Below, in pieces: positions 16,166 to 25,391 of a stretch of 64,000 nucleotides of DNA (positions within the stretch are counted from its first letter, which is position 1; every line of letters starts with the position of its first letter). Position numbers and translations under genes: made by a program. Source of the DNA: Granulicella sp. 5B5 (GTDB lineage: Bacteria; Acidobacteriota; Terriglobia; Terriglobales; Acidobacteriaceae); contig NZ_CP046444.1 of NCBI RefSeq assembly GCF_014083945.1, positions 310,001-374,000 on the forward strand, given 5' to 3'. A model generated the notes under the pieces. It was not told where the DNA came from. It worked only from the letters and a program-made list of their open reading frames with translations, and did not search any database.

Positions 16166-17280
16166 TAAATCACCTCGAGGTCAGCCTGGAGTCCCCCGGC
16201 TGCTTTAATGGCCTGCAAAATCGCAAGGATGTCCTGTGATGAGGCACCTATAACGCGCAACCCCTTCAGGAGCTCATCGACACTGGCCCCTGCCTGCATC
16301 TGAACGGTCTGCCCAGAGGGCACGTTTGTAGAAGAGGGCGCTTGCGGTGCTGTCCCAGCTAACGATGGAAGAATCTGGATGGTAAGCCCCGCCTGCATAA
16401 CAACAACCGGTGACAACGTCACATCTCCTCCCAGCACGATCGTGCCCGTACGTTCGTTCACCACTACCTTAGCGGCAGGCTGTACCTCCACAGCAAGCCC
16501 TTGTATTCGCGAGAGCAGGACAGGAACAGAAGAGACACCGCTCTCCGCTACGCTTACGTCGATGCGTCTGCTGTCGACAGCATGTGAGATCGTCTTTCCA
16601 AATTCGCGGTTGACGGCATCAGCAACATGGCGAGCACTTGTAAAGTCAGGATTACGCAGCAGGAGCGAAACGGTCTGTAGATGGCTGATATCCACGGCTG
16701 CATCCCTCTCCACAATGCCACCATCTGCAATCGTGCCAACCGTCGGATGTCTCATCACTTTGCTGTTCAACCCACCTCCCTGTGTATAGCCTCCAATGGT
16801 AAGCGGCCCTTGTCCCTGGGCATAGGCTTCGCCATCGACACCTCTCAAAGATGTGAGCAGAAGCACGCCACCTTCCAGGCTTCGTGCATCGCCGATGGAC
16901 GACACAGTGATATCAATATCCATTCCAGGCCGTGAAAACGGTGGAAGATCTGCTGTGACAAACACTGCGGCAACATTCCTCACGACAACGATACTGGGAG
17001 TGATCTGTATCCCCATGCGTTGCATCGCATTCGCCAGGGTCTGCACCGTGAGATATGTTTGTTGACTGTCTCCGGTGCCATGCAAACCCACCACAAGGCC
17101 GTAACCGACAAGCTGATTGCTCCGAACTCCTTCAACCTCAGTGATGTCTCGAATGAGTACCTGCCGACTATAGTCCGATGCGTGGCTAACGGCCGAAAGG
17201 GCAATGCACAGCGACACGAGACACAGAGTATAGAAATCTCTCAAGAGAGAACTTCTATATTTGCGGATCAAAGTCGACAT
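16165..17280 (-). CDS. flgI: Flagellar P-ring protein
   Basis: A 371-residue periplasmic protein forming the P-ring bushing around the rod in peptidoglycan. A signal peptide is present (hydrophobic core LCLVSLCIALSAVSHAS). Conserved segments: RIKDIT-like VLIRDITEVEGVRSNQLVGYGLVVGLHGTGD, VRNVAAVFVTADLPPF and the C-terminal DILAILQAIKAAGGL. The start at 17280 shares one base with the flgH stop (TGATG). FlgA is its assembly chaperone and is encoded two genes upstream. Confidence 0.95.
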   Translation of the reverse strand: MSTLIRKYRSSLLRDFYTLCLVSLCIALSAVSHASDYSRQVLIRDITEVEGVRSNQLVGYGLVVGLHGTGDSQQTYLTVQTLANAMQRMGIQITPSIVVVRNVAAVFVTADLPPFSRPGMDIDITVSSIGDARSLEGGVLLLTSLRGVDGEAYAQGQGPLTIGGYTQGGGLNSKVMRHPTVGTIADGGIVERDAAVDISHLQTVSLLLRNPDFTSARHVADAVNREFGKTISHAVDSRRIDVSVAESGVSSVPVLLSRIQGLAVEVQPAAKVVVNERTGTIVLGGDVTLSPVVVMQAGLTIQILPSLAGTAPQAPSSTNVPSGQTVQMQAGASVDELLKGLRVIGASSQDILAILQAIKAAGGLQADLEVI

Positions 17281-17999
17281 CAAAACCCAAACAGCCATAA
17301 AACCGCCCTCGACAAGAAGTTTGGCGGACGTGTGTTATCCGCGATAATTCCCTTCCCCTTCATCTCGATTTCGAGGCCGCTAAGCGAGGTAGAGGAGACC
17401 GCGTTGGTGGGACCAATATCGCCTGGACGCACAACGCCGCGCACCGTGATGTGCTCATGCTGGTTGTTCATGAATACCTCGCGCTGCGCTTCAACCACAA
17501 GGTTTCCACTGGGAAGAACCGCGATAATCTGGCCCGTCAAATTGGTGACAAAGGACGTATTCGAAGCTGTCTGGCCCTGTCCCTTGATAGTGGACGCCGA
17601 CTGCGCGGCCAACAGAGGGTTGGCAATGCTTGGGGCCTGTCCCAAAACACCAGTAATGCTGGAGTTCCCCGTCAAAGCGCGCGAGCCGTCCACCAAACCG
17701 GACTGCGCTGCTGCGGTTTGCACAGACACCTGAATGGTAACGGTGTCATTGAGTCGATGCGCTATGTAGTCGCTGCCAAGATCGCCCAGCGCATTGTCCG
17801 GCGACCACAGGCTGCCCGGTGTCCGCTTGACCTCCGCAGCGGTGTTGTATTGCTCAGCCTTCGCAATATAGTCTGCGCGCAACCGTGCGGGATCGTTCGC
17901 CTTCGCCTTGTGCTTGTCCGTCTTCGCCTGAACATATAACGGCACGCAAAGCTCAAACACAAGGGTGCATAGAAGCGTGCGATGTAGTGAGGGCCTCAT
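17280..17999 (-). CDS. flgH: Flagellar L-ring protein
   Basis: A 239-residue outer-membrane ring protein. It has an N-terminal signal sequence, a SLW motif (GSLWSPD), DYIAHRLNDTVTIQV and the conserved GQI.AVLPSGNLVVEAQREVFMNNQHEHITVRGVVRPGDI region. The classical lipobox LxGC is not obvious (the signal region has Cys at VFELCVP instead), so lipidation is uncertain. Presence of flgH and flgI shows a two-membrane (Gram-negative) envelope. It starts one base after the flgA stop. Confidence 0.94.
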   Translation of the reverse strand: MRPSLHRTLLCTLVFELCVPLYVQAKTDKHKAKANDPARLRADYIAKAEQYNTAAEVKRTPGSLWSPDNALGDLGSDYIAHRLNDTVTIQVSVQTAAAQSGLVDGSRALTGNSSITGVLGQAPSIANPLLAAQSASTIKGQGQTASNTSFVTNLTGQIIAVLPSGNLVVEAQREVFMNNQHEHITVRGVVRPGDIGPTNAVSSTSLSGLEIEMKGKGIIADNTRPPNFLSRAVLWLFGF

Positions 18000-18000
18000 G

Positions 18001-18615
18001 TCAGAACTCCCCCTTCAACATGCTGGCCGAGATCGTTATTCCTTCATAAACATGCTTTCGATTCAGGCTTGCCACGCGGACAGTCTCACCTGCAGCACCG
18101 TCCTGCAGGCTCACGACGGGAATTTGAATCAGCGATACTCCATCATTGAGTACCAGCGTTGCACGTGCTCCTCTCTGCAGCACGACAATAGGCTTCTTCT
18201 GTTGTTCGAGCTCTGGCACCACTTTCACTCTGCTGATAGATGGCACATCCGCTATCGCCATCTCTGTCGGCAGGTCGACGAGGACATAGAAGGGCAGGCA
18301 CGTCCCAGATACCTTACAGGCCATACGCACAACGAGCTGCCGCCTTTTGCTTGAGAGGCCTGCAGTCGTCTTCCAGGGCATCACCGTCTGGACCTCCAGA
18401 TGCACCACTGGCTTCGAAGCTACGGCCTCCGAAAAAAACTTCACTTGCACGCCTGCAATTACCACCTCCTGGTGAAACAGGCTATGTGCTATTGCACGTT
18501 CAACGGCAATCTGTGCCACTGGGAATTGTTCTCTGATGCGCAATTGACCAAAGGCCAAACTACTGCTGATGAGTCCGAATCCAATAAGGGCGGCTCTGCG
18601 GATCTTGCAGGTCAC
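18001..18615 (-). CDS. flgA: P-ring assembly chaperone FlgA
   Basis: A 204-residue periplasmic chaperone for P-ring formation. It has a signal peptide (ending ASLAFG), then a SAF-like C-terminal domain with the family pattern V.RG..V.L....G..I......LQDGAAGETVRV.SLN. The start is a GTG at 18615 with GGAGG eight bases upstream. It sits between flgG and flgH as usual in proteobacterial and acidobacterial clusters. Confidence 0.85.
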   Translation of the reverse strand: MTCKIRRAALIGFGLISSSLAFGQLRIREQFPVAQIAVERAIAHSLFHQEVVIAGVQVKFFSEAVASKPVVHLEVQTVMPWKTTAGLSSKRRQLVVRMACKVSGTCLPFYVLVDLPTEMAIADVPSISRVKVVPELEQQKKPIVVLQRGARATLVLNDGVSLIQIPVVSLQDGAAGETVRVASLNRKHVYEGITISASMLKGEF

Positions 18616-18627
18616 GGATATGTCCTC

Positions 18628-19419
18628 CTATTGTGCGAGTTGATTGAGCTGCTGCAGCATCTCGTCGCCGGCTTTGATGACCCGGGAATTGGACTCATAC
18701 GAGCGCTGCGCCAGAATCATCTGAACGAACTCATCGACAACACTGACATTCGACTGTTCCAACATGCTTTGCTGGATCGTTCCAAGTCCTTCCGCCCCTC
18801 CAGGTGTCCCAATAATGGGGTCACCGGACGCAGTCGTCGCAAGGTAGATGTTGTTCCCTACGCTGTTCAATCCGCCGGGATTGACAAACATTGCCGTTTG
18901 AATCTCCCCCACTTTGGAGGCCTGCGTCTGGCCAGGCTCCGTAACACTTACCGTTCCATCGGTGCCAATCGTGACGCTGAGGGCGTCCGGTGGAATTGTG
19001 ATCGCCGGCTGGAGCGGATTGCCATCCGGAGTGACCATCTGTCCCTGCGCGTTCAGTTGAAATGACCCGGCGCGGGTGTATCCGGTTTGCCCATTCGGAA
19101 GCAGTATCTGGAAAAAACCTTGGCCCTGGATCGCCACATCCAACGGGCTGCTCGTAGCAACAAGAGCTCCCTGCGTCTGAATCACTTCTGTTGCAGAAGG
19201 TCGCACACCGAGACCGACCTGAAGACCCGCGGCCGTCGTCGTCTGTTGCGTCGCGGCACTTCCGGGCATCACTTCATTTTGGTAGAGAAGATCGGAAAAC
19301 TGCAGCCGGCGCTGCTGGAAACCCGTTGTACTTGAGTTGGAAAGATTGTTGGCGATGTTATCCAGATTGAGTTGTTGGGCGGTCATGCCACTCGCGGCTG
19401 TATAGAGAGCTCGAAACAT
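18628..19419 (-). CDS. flgG: Distal rod protein FlgG
   Basis: A 263-residue rod protein of standard family length. The N-terminal rod motif ALYTAASGMTAQQLNLDNIANNLSN and the FlgG pattern TGFQQRRLQFSDLLYQ are present. The body has the GQGFFQI..PNG.TGYTRAGSFQLN.QG segment, and the protein ends with EMLQQLNQLAQ. It assembles outside the inner membrane and links rod to hook. Gene order flgF-flgG-flgA is conserved. Confidence 0.96.
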   Translation of the reverse strand: MFRALYTAASGMTAQQLNLDNIANNLSNSSTTGFQQRRLQFSDLLYQNEVMPGSAATQQTTTAAGLQVGLGVRPSATEVIQTQGALVATSSPLDVAIQGQGFFQILLPNGQTGYTRAGSFQLNAQGQMVTPDGNPLQPAITIPPDALSVTIGTDGTVSVTEPGQTQASKVGEIQTAMFVNPGGLNSVGNNIYLATTASGDPIIGTPGGAEGLGTIQQSMLEQSNVSVVDEFVQMILAQRSYESNSRVIKAGDEMLQQLNQLAQ

Positions 19420-19456
19420 GGTTTTCCCTTTTCTATGCTGAGATACAACTGATCTC

Positions 19457-20194
19457 TCAACTGACGTGCGGAATATCCTGCACTGCGATCTTGTTCATAT
19501 CGGTATCGAACATCGTCAAGACATGGCGCATTGTCTCGACTTCCCTCTGCGCCGTAATCATCGCGACAGTGTTCGTGACCGGGTTCACATTAGAACTTTC
19601 AAGCATCCCCTGTTGCACAGTTGCGCCCGGTGCAGGAACCGCAGACTTCGGTGGAGCGCTCAAGTAGCCCGACCCTACACTTTGCAGAGGTGTTGACGGC
19701 GGGAATGTAACGAGCTTCAGTTGTCCTGCGACCGCTCCACTCACTGATATGGTTCCATCTGAACTAATAGAGAGAGGCTCGCCAAGTATCTGTATCGGCC
19801 CTTTGGGGCCAAGCACCGGGTCACCGCCTGCAGTTACAAGCAGACCCGACGCCGAAACCCGGAACTGCCCTGAACGGGTATACATCTCCCCGCCTTGTGT
19901 TTTCACTGCGAAGTACCCCGGCCCCTCAATCGCGAGGTCTAGTTCGTTGCCTGTCTTCTGAAGAGAGCCCTGCGAAGTATCGAGCCGTGTTCCGCTGAGC
20001 ACCCCGTAGTCATTCACATCCTGATTGATTACGGAGAGCTCAGTGTTATCCGTCGAGGCCAGCACTTCACTAAAAACGTTCTGGCTGGCTTGAAACCCCG
20101 CGGTCGTGGAGTTGGCAAGATTATTCGCGATCGTATCCAGTGCATCCATCCGCGACATCAGCCCTGTGCAAGCTGCATAGAACCCGCTATCCAT
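19457..20194 (-). CDS. flgF: Proximal rod protein FlgF
   Basis: A 245-residue rod protein paralogous to FlgG. It starts SGFYAACTGLMSRMDALDTIANNLANSTTAGF and has LDLAIEGPGYFAVKTQGGEMYTRSGQF, the signature of basal-body rod proteins, and an E-T-M-RHVLTMFDTDMNK end. It is the first gene of the flgFGAHIJ unit and lies 13 bases after the predicted start of a sigma54 promoter at 20218-20233. Confidence 0.92.
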   Translation of the reverse strand: MDSGFYAACTGLMSRMDALDTIANNLANSTTAGFQASQNVFSEVLASTDNTELSVINQDVNDYGVLSGTRLDTSQGSLQKTGNELDLAIEGPGYFAVKTQGGEMYTRSGQFRVSASGLLVTAGGDPVLGPKGPIQILGEPLSISSDGTISVSGAVAGQLKLVTFPPSTPLQSVGSGYLSAPPKSAVPAPGATVQQGMLESSNVNPVTNTVAMITAQREVETMRHVLTMFDTDMNKIAVQDIPHVS

Positions 20195-20217
20195 CGATAT
20201 ACCTCACAGAGGTGGTA

Positions 20218-20233
20218 TGCACGCGCATGGCCA
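20218..20233 (-). promoter_or_regulatory. Sigma54 promoter of flgF operon
   Basis: On the minus strand TGGCCATGCGCGTGCA. GG and GC are at the required -24/-12 spacing and it matches TGGCAC-N5-TTGCA except at a few positions. The predicted start gives a 13-base leader holding the GAGGT ribosome site of flgF. Confidence 0.65.
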
Positions 20234-20327
20234 TTCACGACTACTCTGAACCGAACATGCTGGATTCCCTTTGCTTGGGCATTTCGGCGCAAATTGCGCG
20301 AAGCTTTGTCTTAGAAACCGATGAGAA

Positions 20328-21164
20328 TCACGCAACATCAAAGAGTAAATCAAGCATCGTGGAACCCCCACTTAAACGTCCCCATATGTAGCTACCGCAA
20401 CGGACGAGCGCGATCATCGCAGCATCCACCTCTATTCCCGCCTCGCAGAGAAGGCCAGCCATATCCCTGACGTTCTCGATATCGCCGAAGGTTCGTTCCT
20501 CATAACTCAAATCGATACTCCGGGATTCTAACGATGCAGAGAAGTCTGACGATGAAAGAATGCACGGTTGGACTTTATACCCGGTGATCTGCTCAACCGC
20601 AAAGAGGGGTATGTACTCAACGCCATGCTTGAAGCCTAGAAAGAGACGATTCGACGATGACAAGAGGTGAACCGGAGCCATCGCATAACGTTGAATGAGA
20701 TGGTCAGGCAATCGCACGGAAGCGTTGTATAGCATTGGTTCCCAACTCATCACGGGACAGGCCCATTGTGCCGCACGCGCTTCCGCGATAGTGCCCTCAC
20801 CAAGAAAACCCAACTCGACCAGGACGTCCCCCATCTCCTGTCCCGTCTCTCGGTGTACCACTGCAGCAGCTTTGTACTGTGCTTCGCTGAGAAGATTGCG
20901 CCGTAAAAGCAACATGCCTATTGAAGTGCGGGTATCCCCGCGATCCAACCTGCGCGCGGGCGATACCAACTTGCCCAGCGCCTTTTCAACATCCAGGAGA
21001 ATGCACCGATAGCTGCAGTACCAAACACCTTCCATCGTTACCCCAACATGGCTTACACGCAGCTGCCGTTCCGTCAGCCAGCGGCCGCAGGATGCACCTG
21101 CACAACTGCGCGGCTTGAATCCGCGCGCCCAGTCCGTAGCTCCTATTTGTGCCAGCAACTTCAT
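20328..21164 (-). CDS. Zinc-ribbon plus MshEN/GspE-N-like protein, flagellar cluster
   Basis: A 278-residue soluble protein, not a standard flagellar component. Residues 21-54 hold a C-x4-C-x23-C-x3-C set, suggesting a zinc ribbon. Residues about 80-150 contain two consecutive motifs resembling the MshEN (type II secretion E, N-terminal) fold: SIGMLLLRRNLLSEAQYKAA and MGDVLVELGFLGEGTIAEA, then AAQWACPV. MshEN domains in other proteins bind cyclic di-GMP; several consensus residues differ here, so binding is uncertain. No ATPase domain follows. It sits between fliN and flgF, with AAGGAG before the ATG, so it probably acts with the switch or rod. Confidence 0.6.
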   Translation of the reverse strand: MKLLAQIGATDWARGFKPRSCAGASCGRWLTERQLRVSHVGVTMEGVWYCSYRCILLDVEKALGKLVSPARRLDRGDTRTSIGMLLLRRNLLSEAQYKAAAVVHRETGQEMGDVLVELGFLGEGTIAEARAAQWACPVMSWEPMLYNASVRLPDHLIQRYAMAPVHLLSSSNRLFLGFKHGVEYIPLFAVEQITGYKVQPCILSSSDFSASLESRSIDLSYEERTFGDIENVRDMAGLLCEAGIEVDAAMIALVRCGSYIWGRLSGGSTMLDLLFDVA

Positions 21165-21178
21165 ACGCCGTTTCTCCT

Positions 21179-21493
21179 TTACTTCTCTTCCTGAATCGTC
21201 TGTTCATCTTGAGTTATCACGGCTGGTGACAGGATTGCCTTCGGAACCTCCATCACACGGACCCCGTAGTTTCCGTCAATGACAACCGCTTCACCATAGG
21301 CAATCACTTTTCCGTCGAGTAGTAGCTCGACCGGTTCCTCTACCTGGCGATCAAGCTCTATGACGGCTCCACTGGTAAGATCGAGCACCTCTCGCAACGT
21401 CATCAGCCGCTGGCCAAACCTCATGGTCACACGTAGTTCAACATCCAGAATGAGGTCAAGGTTTTGACCATCTAACGCAGTAGTCATCGACAT
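21179..21493 (-). CDS. fliN: Flagellar motor switch protein FliN
   Basis: A 104-residue C-ring protein with a SpoA domain: DLILDVELRVTMRFGQRLMTLREVLDLTSGAVIELDRQVEEPVELLLDGKVIAYGEAVVIDGNYGVRV, the complete FliN signature. It lies directly after fliM with 17 bases between. A second SpoA protein is encoded at 28811-29107. The strong GGAGG site precedes the ATG. Confidence 0.95.
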   Translation of the reverse strand: MSMTTALDGQNLDLILDVELRVTMRFGQRLMTLREVLDLTSGAVIELDRQVEEPVELLLDGKVIAYGEAVVIDGNYGVRVMEVPKAILSPAVITQDEQTIQEEK

Positions 21494-21510
21494 AGTGCAC
21501 TATCCTCCTG

Positions 21511-22464
21511 TTACTGAACGTCCGCTAGATCATCTTTCATTGTGGATAAGATCTGTGCCGCTTTTAAAGAACCACTGCGCACAGGGTTTGCCTTGAATAT
21601 TTCGCGGTCCTCGACTGTAAGACACCCAGCTTCTCTCACTGGTGCACGCATTTTTATAACTTGACCAGGAGCTAGCTCCACGAGGTCGCGTATCCGAACA
21701 TGCATCTCCGTGATGTCCGCACTGAGAGTGAAGTGGCAGTTCAACATGCGTAGCCGGAGCGTGGGAATCCGTAAATCGTGCCGATCGTCCGGCGGCAACG
21801 CATGCGAGGTATTCAGATGCCTCACCAGGTATCCGACAAAAGAGGTCGGTAGAACAAGCCGAAAGTTCCCCCGGACAGTCCCCACCTCCAGTTCAAACAG
21901 GAGGACGGCAACCTTCTCGTTCGCTGCAAAAAGGGGCGCAACCGAGGCTGGACGAACGCACGGGAGAAGCTGATACGAAAGGTTTAGTGGCCGCCATATA
22001 CGTTCAATCTCTTTGACGAACAGAAGCGAGGCGTTCCCGAGGATCTCTTCATCCAGATCGGTGAGCTCGCGTGGGCCAGGCAACGGTTCGCCCCCTCCTC
22101 CCAGCAGCAAATCAATAATGGGCAAAGCCAAAGGGAGATCCGTCTGCATGAGCAGATGCGCATCCATTACGGTAAGCGCGCACGGAACGAGATAACTGTC
22201 CAACCCGATTCCCTCTAAATATTCCTGGATAGTAGACTGGTTCATCGACGTGAGTTTGAGCCGAAATGACGCTCCCAGATACGCCTCAAAAGCAATGGAT
22301 GCATTGAATGCGAACTTATCGAATAGATTTGATAAAGATCGCGCGCTGTCGTTAGACAACCGACCAGCATATCGAAAATTACAGGATCGGACGTCTCGGT
22401 TCTCGGGCTTCGGCTTAGGCCGCTTGCCGGCAGGAGGCTCGATAATTGGAGCGTTAGGATTCAT
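21511..22464 (-). CDS. fliM: Flagellar motor switch protein FliM, short N-terminus
   Basis: The 317-residue FliM of the C-ring. The middle CheC-like domain is recognised by ALPIIDLLLGGGGEPLPGPRELTDLDEEIL and VKEIERIWRP; the C-terminal SpoA domain by FTLSADITEMHVRIRDLVELAPGQVIKM. The protein begins MNPNAPIIEPPAGKRPKPKPEN and has no EIDALL-type peptide, the segment that binds phospho-CheY in other FliM proteins. Only 31 bases separate it from fliA, so the missing motif is not a start-site error. Confidence 0.9.
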   Translation of the reverse strand: MNPNAPIIEPPAGKRPKPKPENRDVRSCNFRYAGRLSNDSARSLSNLFDKFAFNASIAFEAYLGASFRLKLTSMNQSTIQEYLEGIGLDSYLVPCALTVMDAHLLMQTDLPLALPIIDLLLGGGGEPLPGPRELTDLDEEILGNASLLFVKEIERIWRPLNLSYQLLPCVRPASVAPLFAANEKVAVLLFELEVGTVRGNFRLVLPTSFVGYLVRHLNTSHALPPDDRHDLRIPTLRLRMLNCHFTLSADITEMHVRIRDLVELAPGQVIKMRAPVREAGCLTVEDREIFKANPVRSGSLKAAQILSTMKDDLADVQ

Positions 22465-22495
22465 CGATGTATCCTTTACGATCGTGAAGATCGTT

Positions 22496-23269
22496 TCAGC
22501 CGGGTATCTGTGATTGAGATGTGTGTTGGAGATGACGCAACTCAGTGCGAAGCTTCTTCAGCGATGAAGAAATGATTTGCGAGACACGCGAGGTACCTAT
22601 ATCTAGCACTTCAGCCACTTCACGCATTGTGAGTTCTTCCTGATAATAAAGAGAGAGAATCATCTGTTCGCGTTCGGAGAGTGTCTGTAGTGCTGACGCC
22701 AGATGAGCGCACATCTCAGCCTGTAAACAGAGGTCGAAGGGGTCTTGATGATCGCGGCTCGCTGCGGATTCAATCAAGTCATGTGGCTCTGTCACGCCAT
22801 CTCTCGACACAACCTGCTGCCCCATGACGGATAGGCCGTCGATCTCGTGCAGGGTAGCGTGGAGCTCAGAAAGGGATAGATCAAGATCTCCAGCTATCTC
22901 TTCCTGTAGCGGGTGCCTGCCTAGTAGGGAAGTCAATTTCGTGGTGGAAGCGGCAATAGCTCGACTCTGGCGACGCAGAGCTCGTGAACCCCAGTCGAGG
23001 TTCCGCAGGCTGTCGATAATGGCGCCTCGGATGCGAAACTTCGCAAAAGTGGCAAAGCTTACATCTCTCGATCCATCATATTTAGCACACGCTTCGATAA
23101 GGCCCAGCACGCCAGCGCTCACCAGATCGCCGATCTCAACATGCTTAGGAAGCCGCTCATGGATACGAGCTGCAATGTAGTAAACCTGTGTAAGCTCCTT
23201 CATCATGATGCCGCTGCGCTCATCAAGACTCTCGTCGCAGGCCTGATATGCTCTCTCCAACTCCGTCAT
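22496..23269 (-). CDS. fliA: Sigma28 factor FliA
   Basis: A 257-residue flagellar sigma factor. Region 2 contains GDLVSAGVLGLIEACAKYDGSRDVSFATFAKFRIRGAIIDSLRNLDWGSRALRR and region 4 has LSEREQMILSLYYQEELTMREVAEVLDIGTSRVSQI. The ATG at 23269 is chosen because AAGGAG lies upstream; the longer frame from 23293 lacks a ribosome site. It directs late genes through the sites before flgM and fliC and is held by FlgM. It lies between flhA and fliM. Confidence 0.95.
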   Translation of the reverse strand: MTELERAYQACDESLDERSGIMMKELTQVYYIAARIHERLPKHVEIGDLVSAGVLGLIEACAKYDGSRDVSFATFAKFRIRGAIIDSLRNLDWGSRALRRQSRAIAASTTKLTSLLGRHPLQEEIAGDLDLSLSELHATLHEIDGLSVMGQQVVSRDGVTEPHDLIESAASRDHQDPFDLCLQAEMCAHLASALQTLSEREQMILSLYYQEELTMREVAEVLDIGTSRVSQIISSSLKKLRTELRHLQHTSQSQIPG

Positions 23270-23312
23270 GCCGATACTCCTTTGGGACTCCATGCAGTTC
23301 CGAATCCAAACA

Positions 23313-25391
23313 TCACCGAATCACTCCTAGAGATTGCACCTGTGTCATCGCGGGAATCTCTCCCGGCGATAAGACCACGATCTTTGGAATGAACGGCTCC
23401 AATAGCCTGCGCAAAAAGAAACGACCAGGCGAAGCGCAGAGCAGAACAGGCGGGGCCGATTCAACATCCTGGCCAAATGAGGCCCGCAGTCCATCGAGCA
23501 CTTTGCGTGCCAGCGTCGAGTTCAATTGTGGCGTGGTTGTTTGCGCAGGCTGCAGGTTCGAGCCGCGTAAACACTCCTCTTCGATTGCAGGATCGAGCAT
23601 GACCACCTTCAACTCTCCGCACTCATCCAGGAGTGGCTGGACGAGAGCTCGCCCTAACGCATGACGGGCAGCCTCAACAAGAGCGATTGGATTTTTGTTG
23701 TAGAGCGCAGTATCCAGAAGCGACTCGAGGATTGTGCCCAGGTCGCGTATCGACACCTGCTCCCGTAGGAGTTGCTGAAGCACTTTCTGAACTTCCCCTA
23801 ACGAGAGATGCTTTGGAATCAGTTCGTCTGCCAGCTTTGGATGCGTCTCCGTGAGGCGATCAATAAGCCGCTTCGTCTCATTCCGTGAAAGTATCTCGTG
23901 AGCATTTTGTCGAATCACTTCGGTAAGGTGTGCAGCAAGAACCGAAGTTGGATCAACGACTGCATATCCTGCTGCAATCGCCTGGCCCTGTATGTTTGGA
24001 GCAATCCAGATGGCTGGCGCCCCAAACGCAGGCTCTCGAGTTGGCTGACCTGGCAGTTGAGAGGCATTCAAACTGGAGTTGATGGCAAGCAGGGAGTCCT
24101 TCCGAAGTTCCCAACGGGCTAGCTCAATACCTCGCATATAAATGACATACTCACGATCGCGCAGCGAGAGGTTGTCGGTGATGTGGATCGATGGGATAAG
24201 GATGCCAAGCTGTTGCGCCAGGTTCTTACGCATGGATTTCACGCGGGTCAATAACTGGCCACCCCGTTGAACATCGACCAACGGCACAAGCCCAGGCCCC
24301 ACCTCCAGCATGAGTTCATCAAGCCGCAGAGTCGCTTCGATGGGGTCTGAAGGCGTTGCTGACTGCGACGCATTTGACGTCTTCAACGTCACTTCTTCTT
24401 CACCGAGGTCGCCTGCAGAAGAGCCCGGCTTCATCTTGCTTCCCGCATACATCAATATCCCGGACACACAGAAGAACGGCAGCTTCGGAAGCCCTGGAAT
24501 CAACCCCAGCAGCAGCAAGGCGCCGCCGGCAATCCATAGCAGCCTGGGACTCATCAATAGCTGCTTCCCGACATTAATCCCCAGCGACTCGCGTGACGCT
24601 GATCGCGTAACCACAATGCCACCAGCTACCGACACAAGAAGCGATGGGAGGATTGACACAAGCCCATCACCAACCGTCAGTATGGTGTACGTCTTAAGTG
24701 CCTCCTGTAGTGGAACGCCCTGCTGAAAGACGCCAATCAGGAAACCGGCAATGATATTGATCGCCATGATCAAAATAGTTGCCATGGCGTCACGCTGACT
24801 GAAGCGTGCGGCTCCGTCCATGGCCCCACAAAATTCGGCCTCTTGTGCAATCCTCTCCCGGCGGGCGCGAGCTTGTTGCTCGTTGATCAGGCCCGCGTTA
24901 AGGTCGGCGTCGATTGCCATCTGCTTGCCCGGCATCGCATCCAGAGTGAACCGCGCCGTCACCTCGGCGGTGCGAACCGCACCATGGCTGATGACGAGAA
25001 ATTGAATCGCAATGAGTGCCAAGAAGAGGACAAATCCGACGATGTAGTTGCCTCCAACGACAAACTGCCCAAAGGCTTCAATAACGTTGCCTGCCGCTGC
25101 TGTTCCCTCGTTGCCATGCAACAGGATGCGTCGCGTGGCAGCAAGATCCAGTGCAAGCCGCATCAGCGTCAGTAGTAGCAACAGACTCGGAAAAACTGAG
25201 AACTGCGTAGGACGCAGCACCTGGATTGCCGTCAGCAATACCAGCACCGATGCGGTAATACTGACAGTAAGGAGTAGATCCAGAAGAAAGCTTGGCAACG
25301 GTACAAGCATTACAAAAACCAAAGCCACCGCCGAGATCGGAGCAATCCATTCCCCGGACTTACGCAAAGCAGCAACTGCGCGCTCTATCAT
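23313..25391 (-). CDS. flhA: Flagellar export gate protein FlhA
   Basis: The 692-residue FlhA, same length as in E. coli. The first 330 residues form the membrane ion-channel domain, including the conserved cytoplasmic FHIPEP-like stretch (RFTLDAMPGKQMAIDADLNAGLI) and FCGAMDGAARFSQRDA. The C-terminal half is the cytoplasmic ring that docks export chaperones. It is translationally coupled to flhB (ATGA overlap). No flhF or flhG follows it, unlike in many polar flagellates. Confidence 0.97.
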   Translation of the reverse strand: MIERAVAALRKSGEWIAPISAVALVFVMLVPLPSFLLDLLLTVSITASVLVLLTAIQVLRPTQFSVFPSLLLLLTLMRLALDLAATRRILLHGNEGTAAAGNVIEAFGQFVVGGNYIVGFVLFLALIAIQFLVISHGAVRTAEVTARFTLDAMPGKQMAIDADLNAGLINEQQARARRERIAQEAEFCGAMDGAARFSQRDAMATILIMAINIIAGFLIGVFQQGVPLQEALKTYTILTVGDGLVSILPSLLVSVAGGIVVTRSASRESLGINVGKQLLMSPRLLWIAGGALLLLGLIPGLPKLPFFCVSGILMYAGSKMKPGSSAGDLGEEEVTLKTSNASQSATPSDPIEATLRLDELMLEVGPGLVPLVDVQRGGQLLTRVKSMRKNLAQQLGILIPSIHITDNLSLRDREYVIYMRGIELARWELRKDSLLAINSSLNASQLPGQPTREPAFGAPAIWIAPNIQGQAIAAGYAVVDPTSVLAAHLTEVIRQNAHEILSRNETKRLIDRLTETHPKLADELIPKHLSLGEVQKVLQQLLREQVSIRDLGTILESLLDTALYNKNPIALVEAARHALGRALVQPLLDECGELKVVMLDPAIEEECLRGSNLQPAQTTTPQLNSTLARKVLDGLRASFGQDVESAPPVLLCASPGRFFLRRLLEPFIPKIVVLSPGEIPAMTQVQSLGVIR

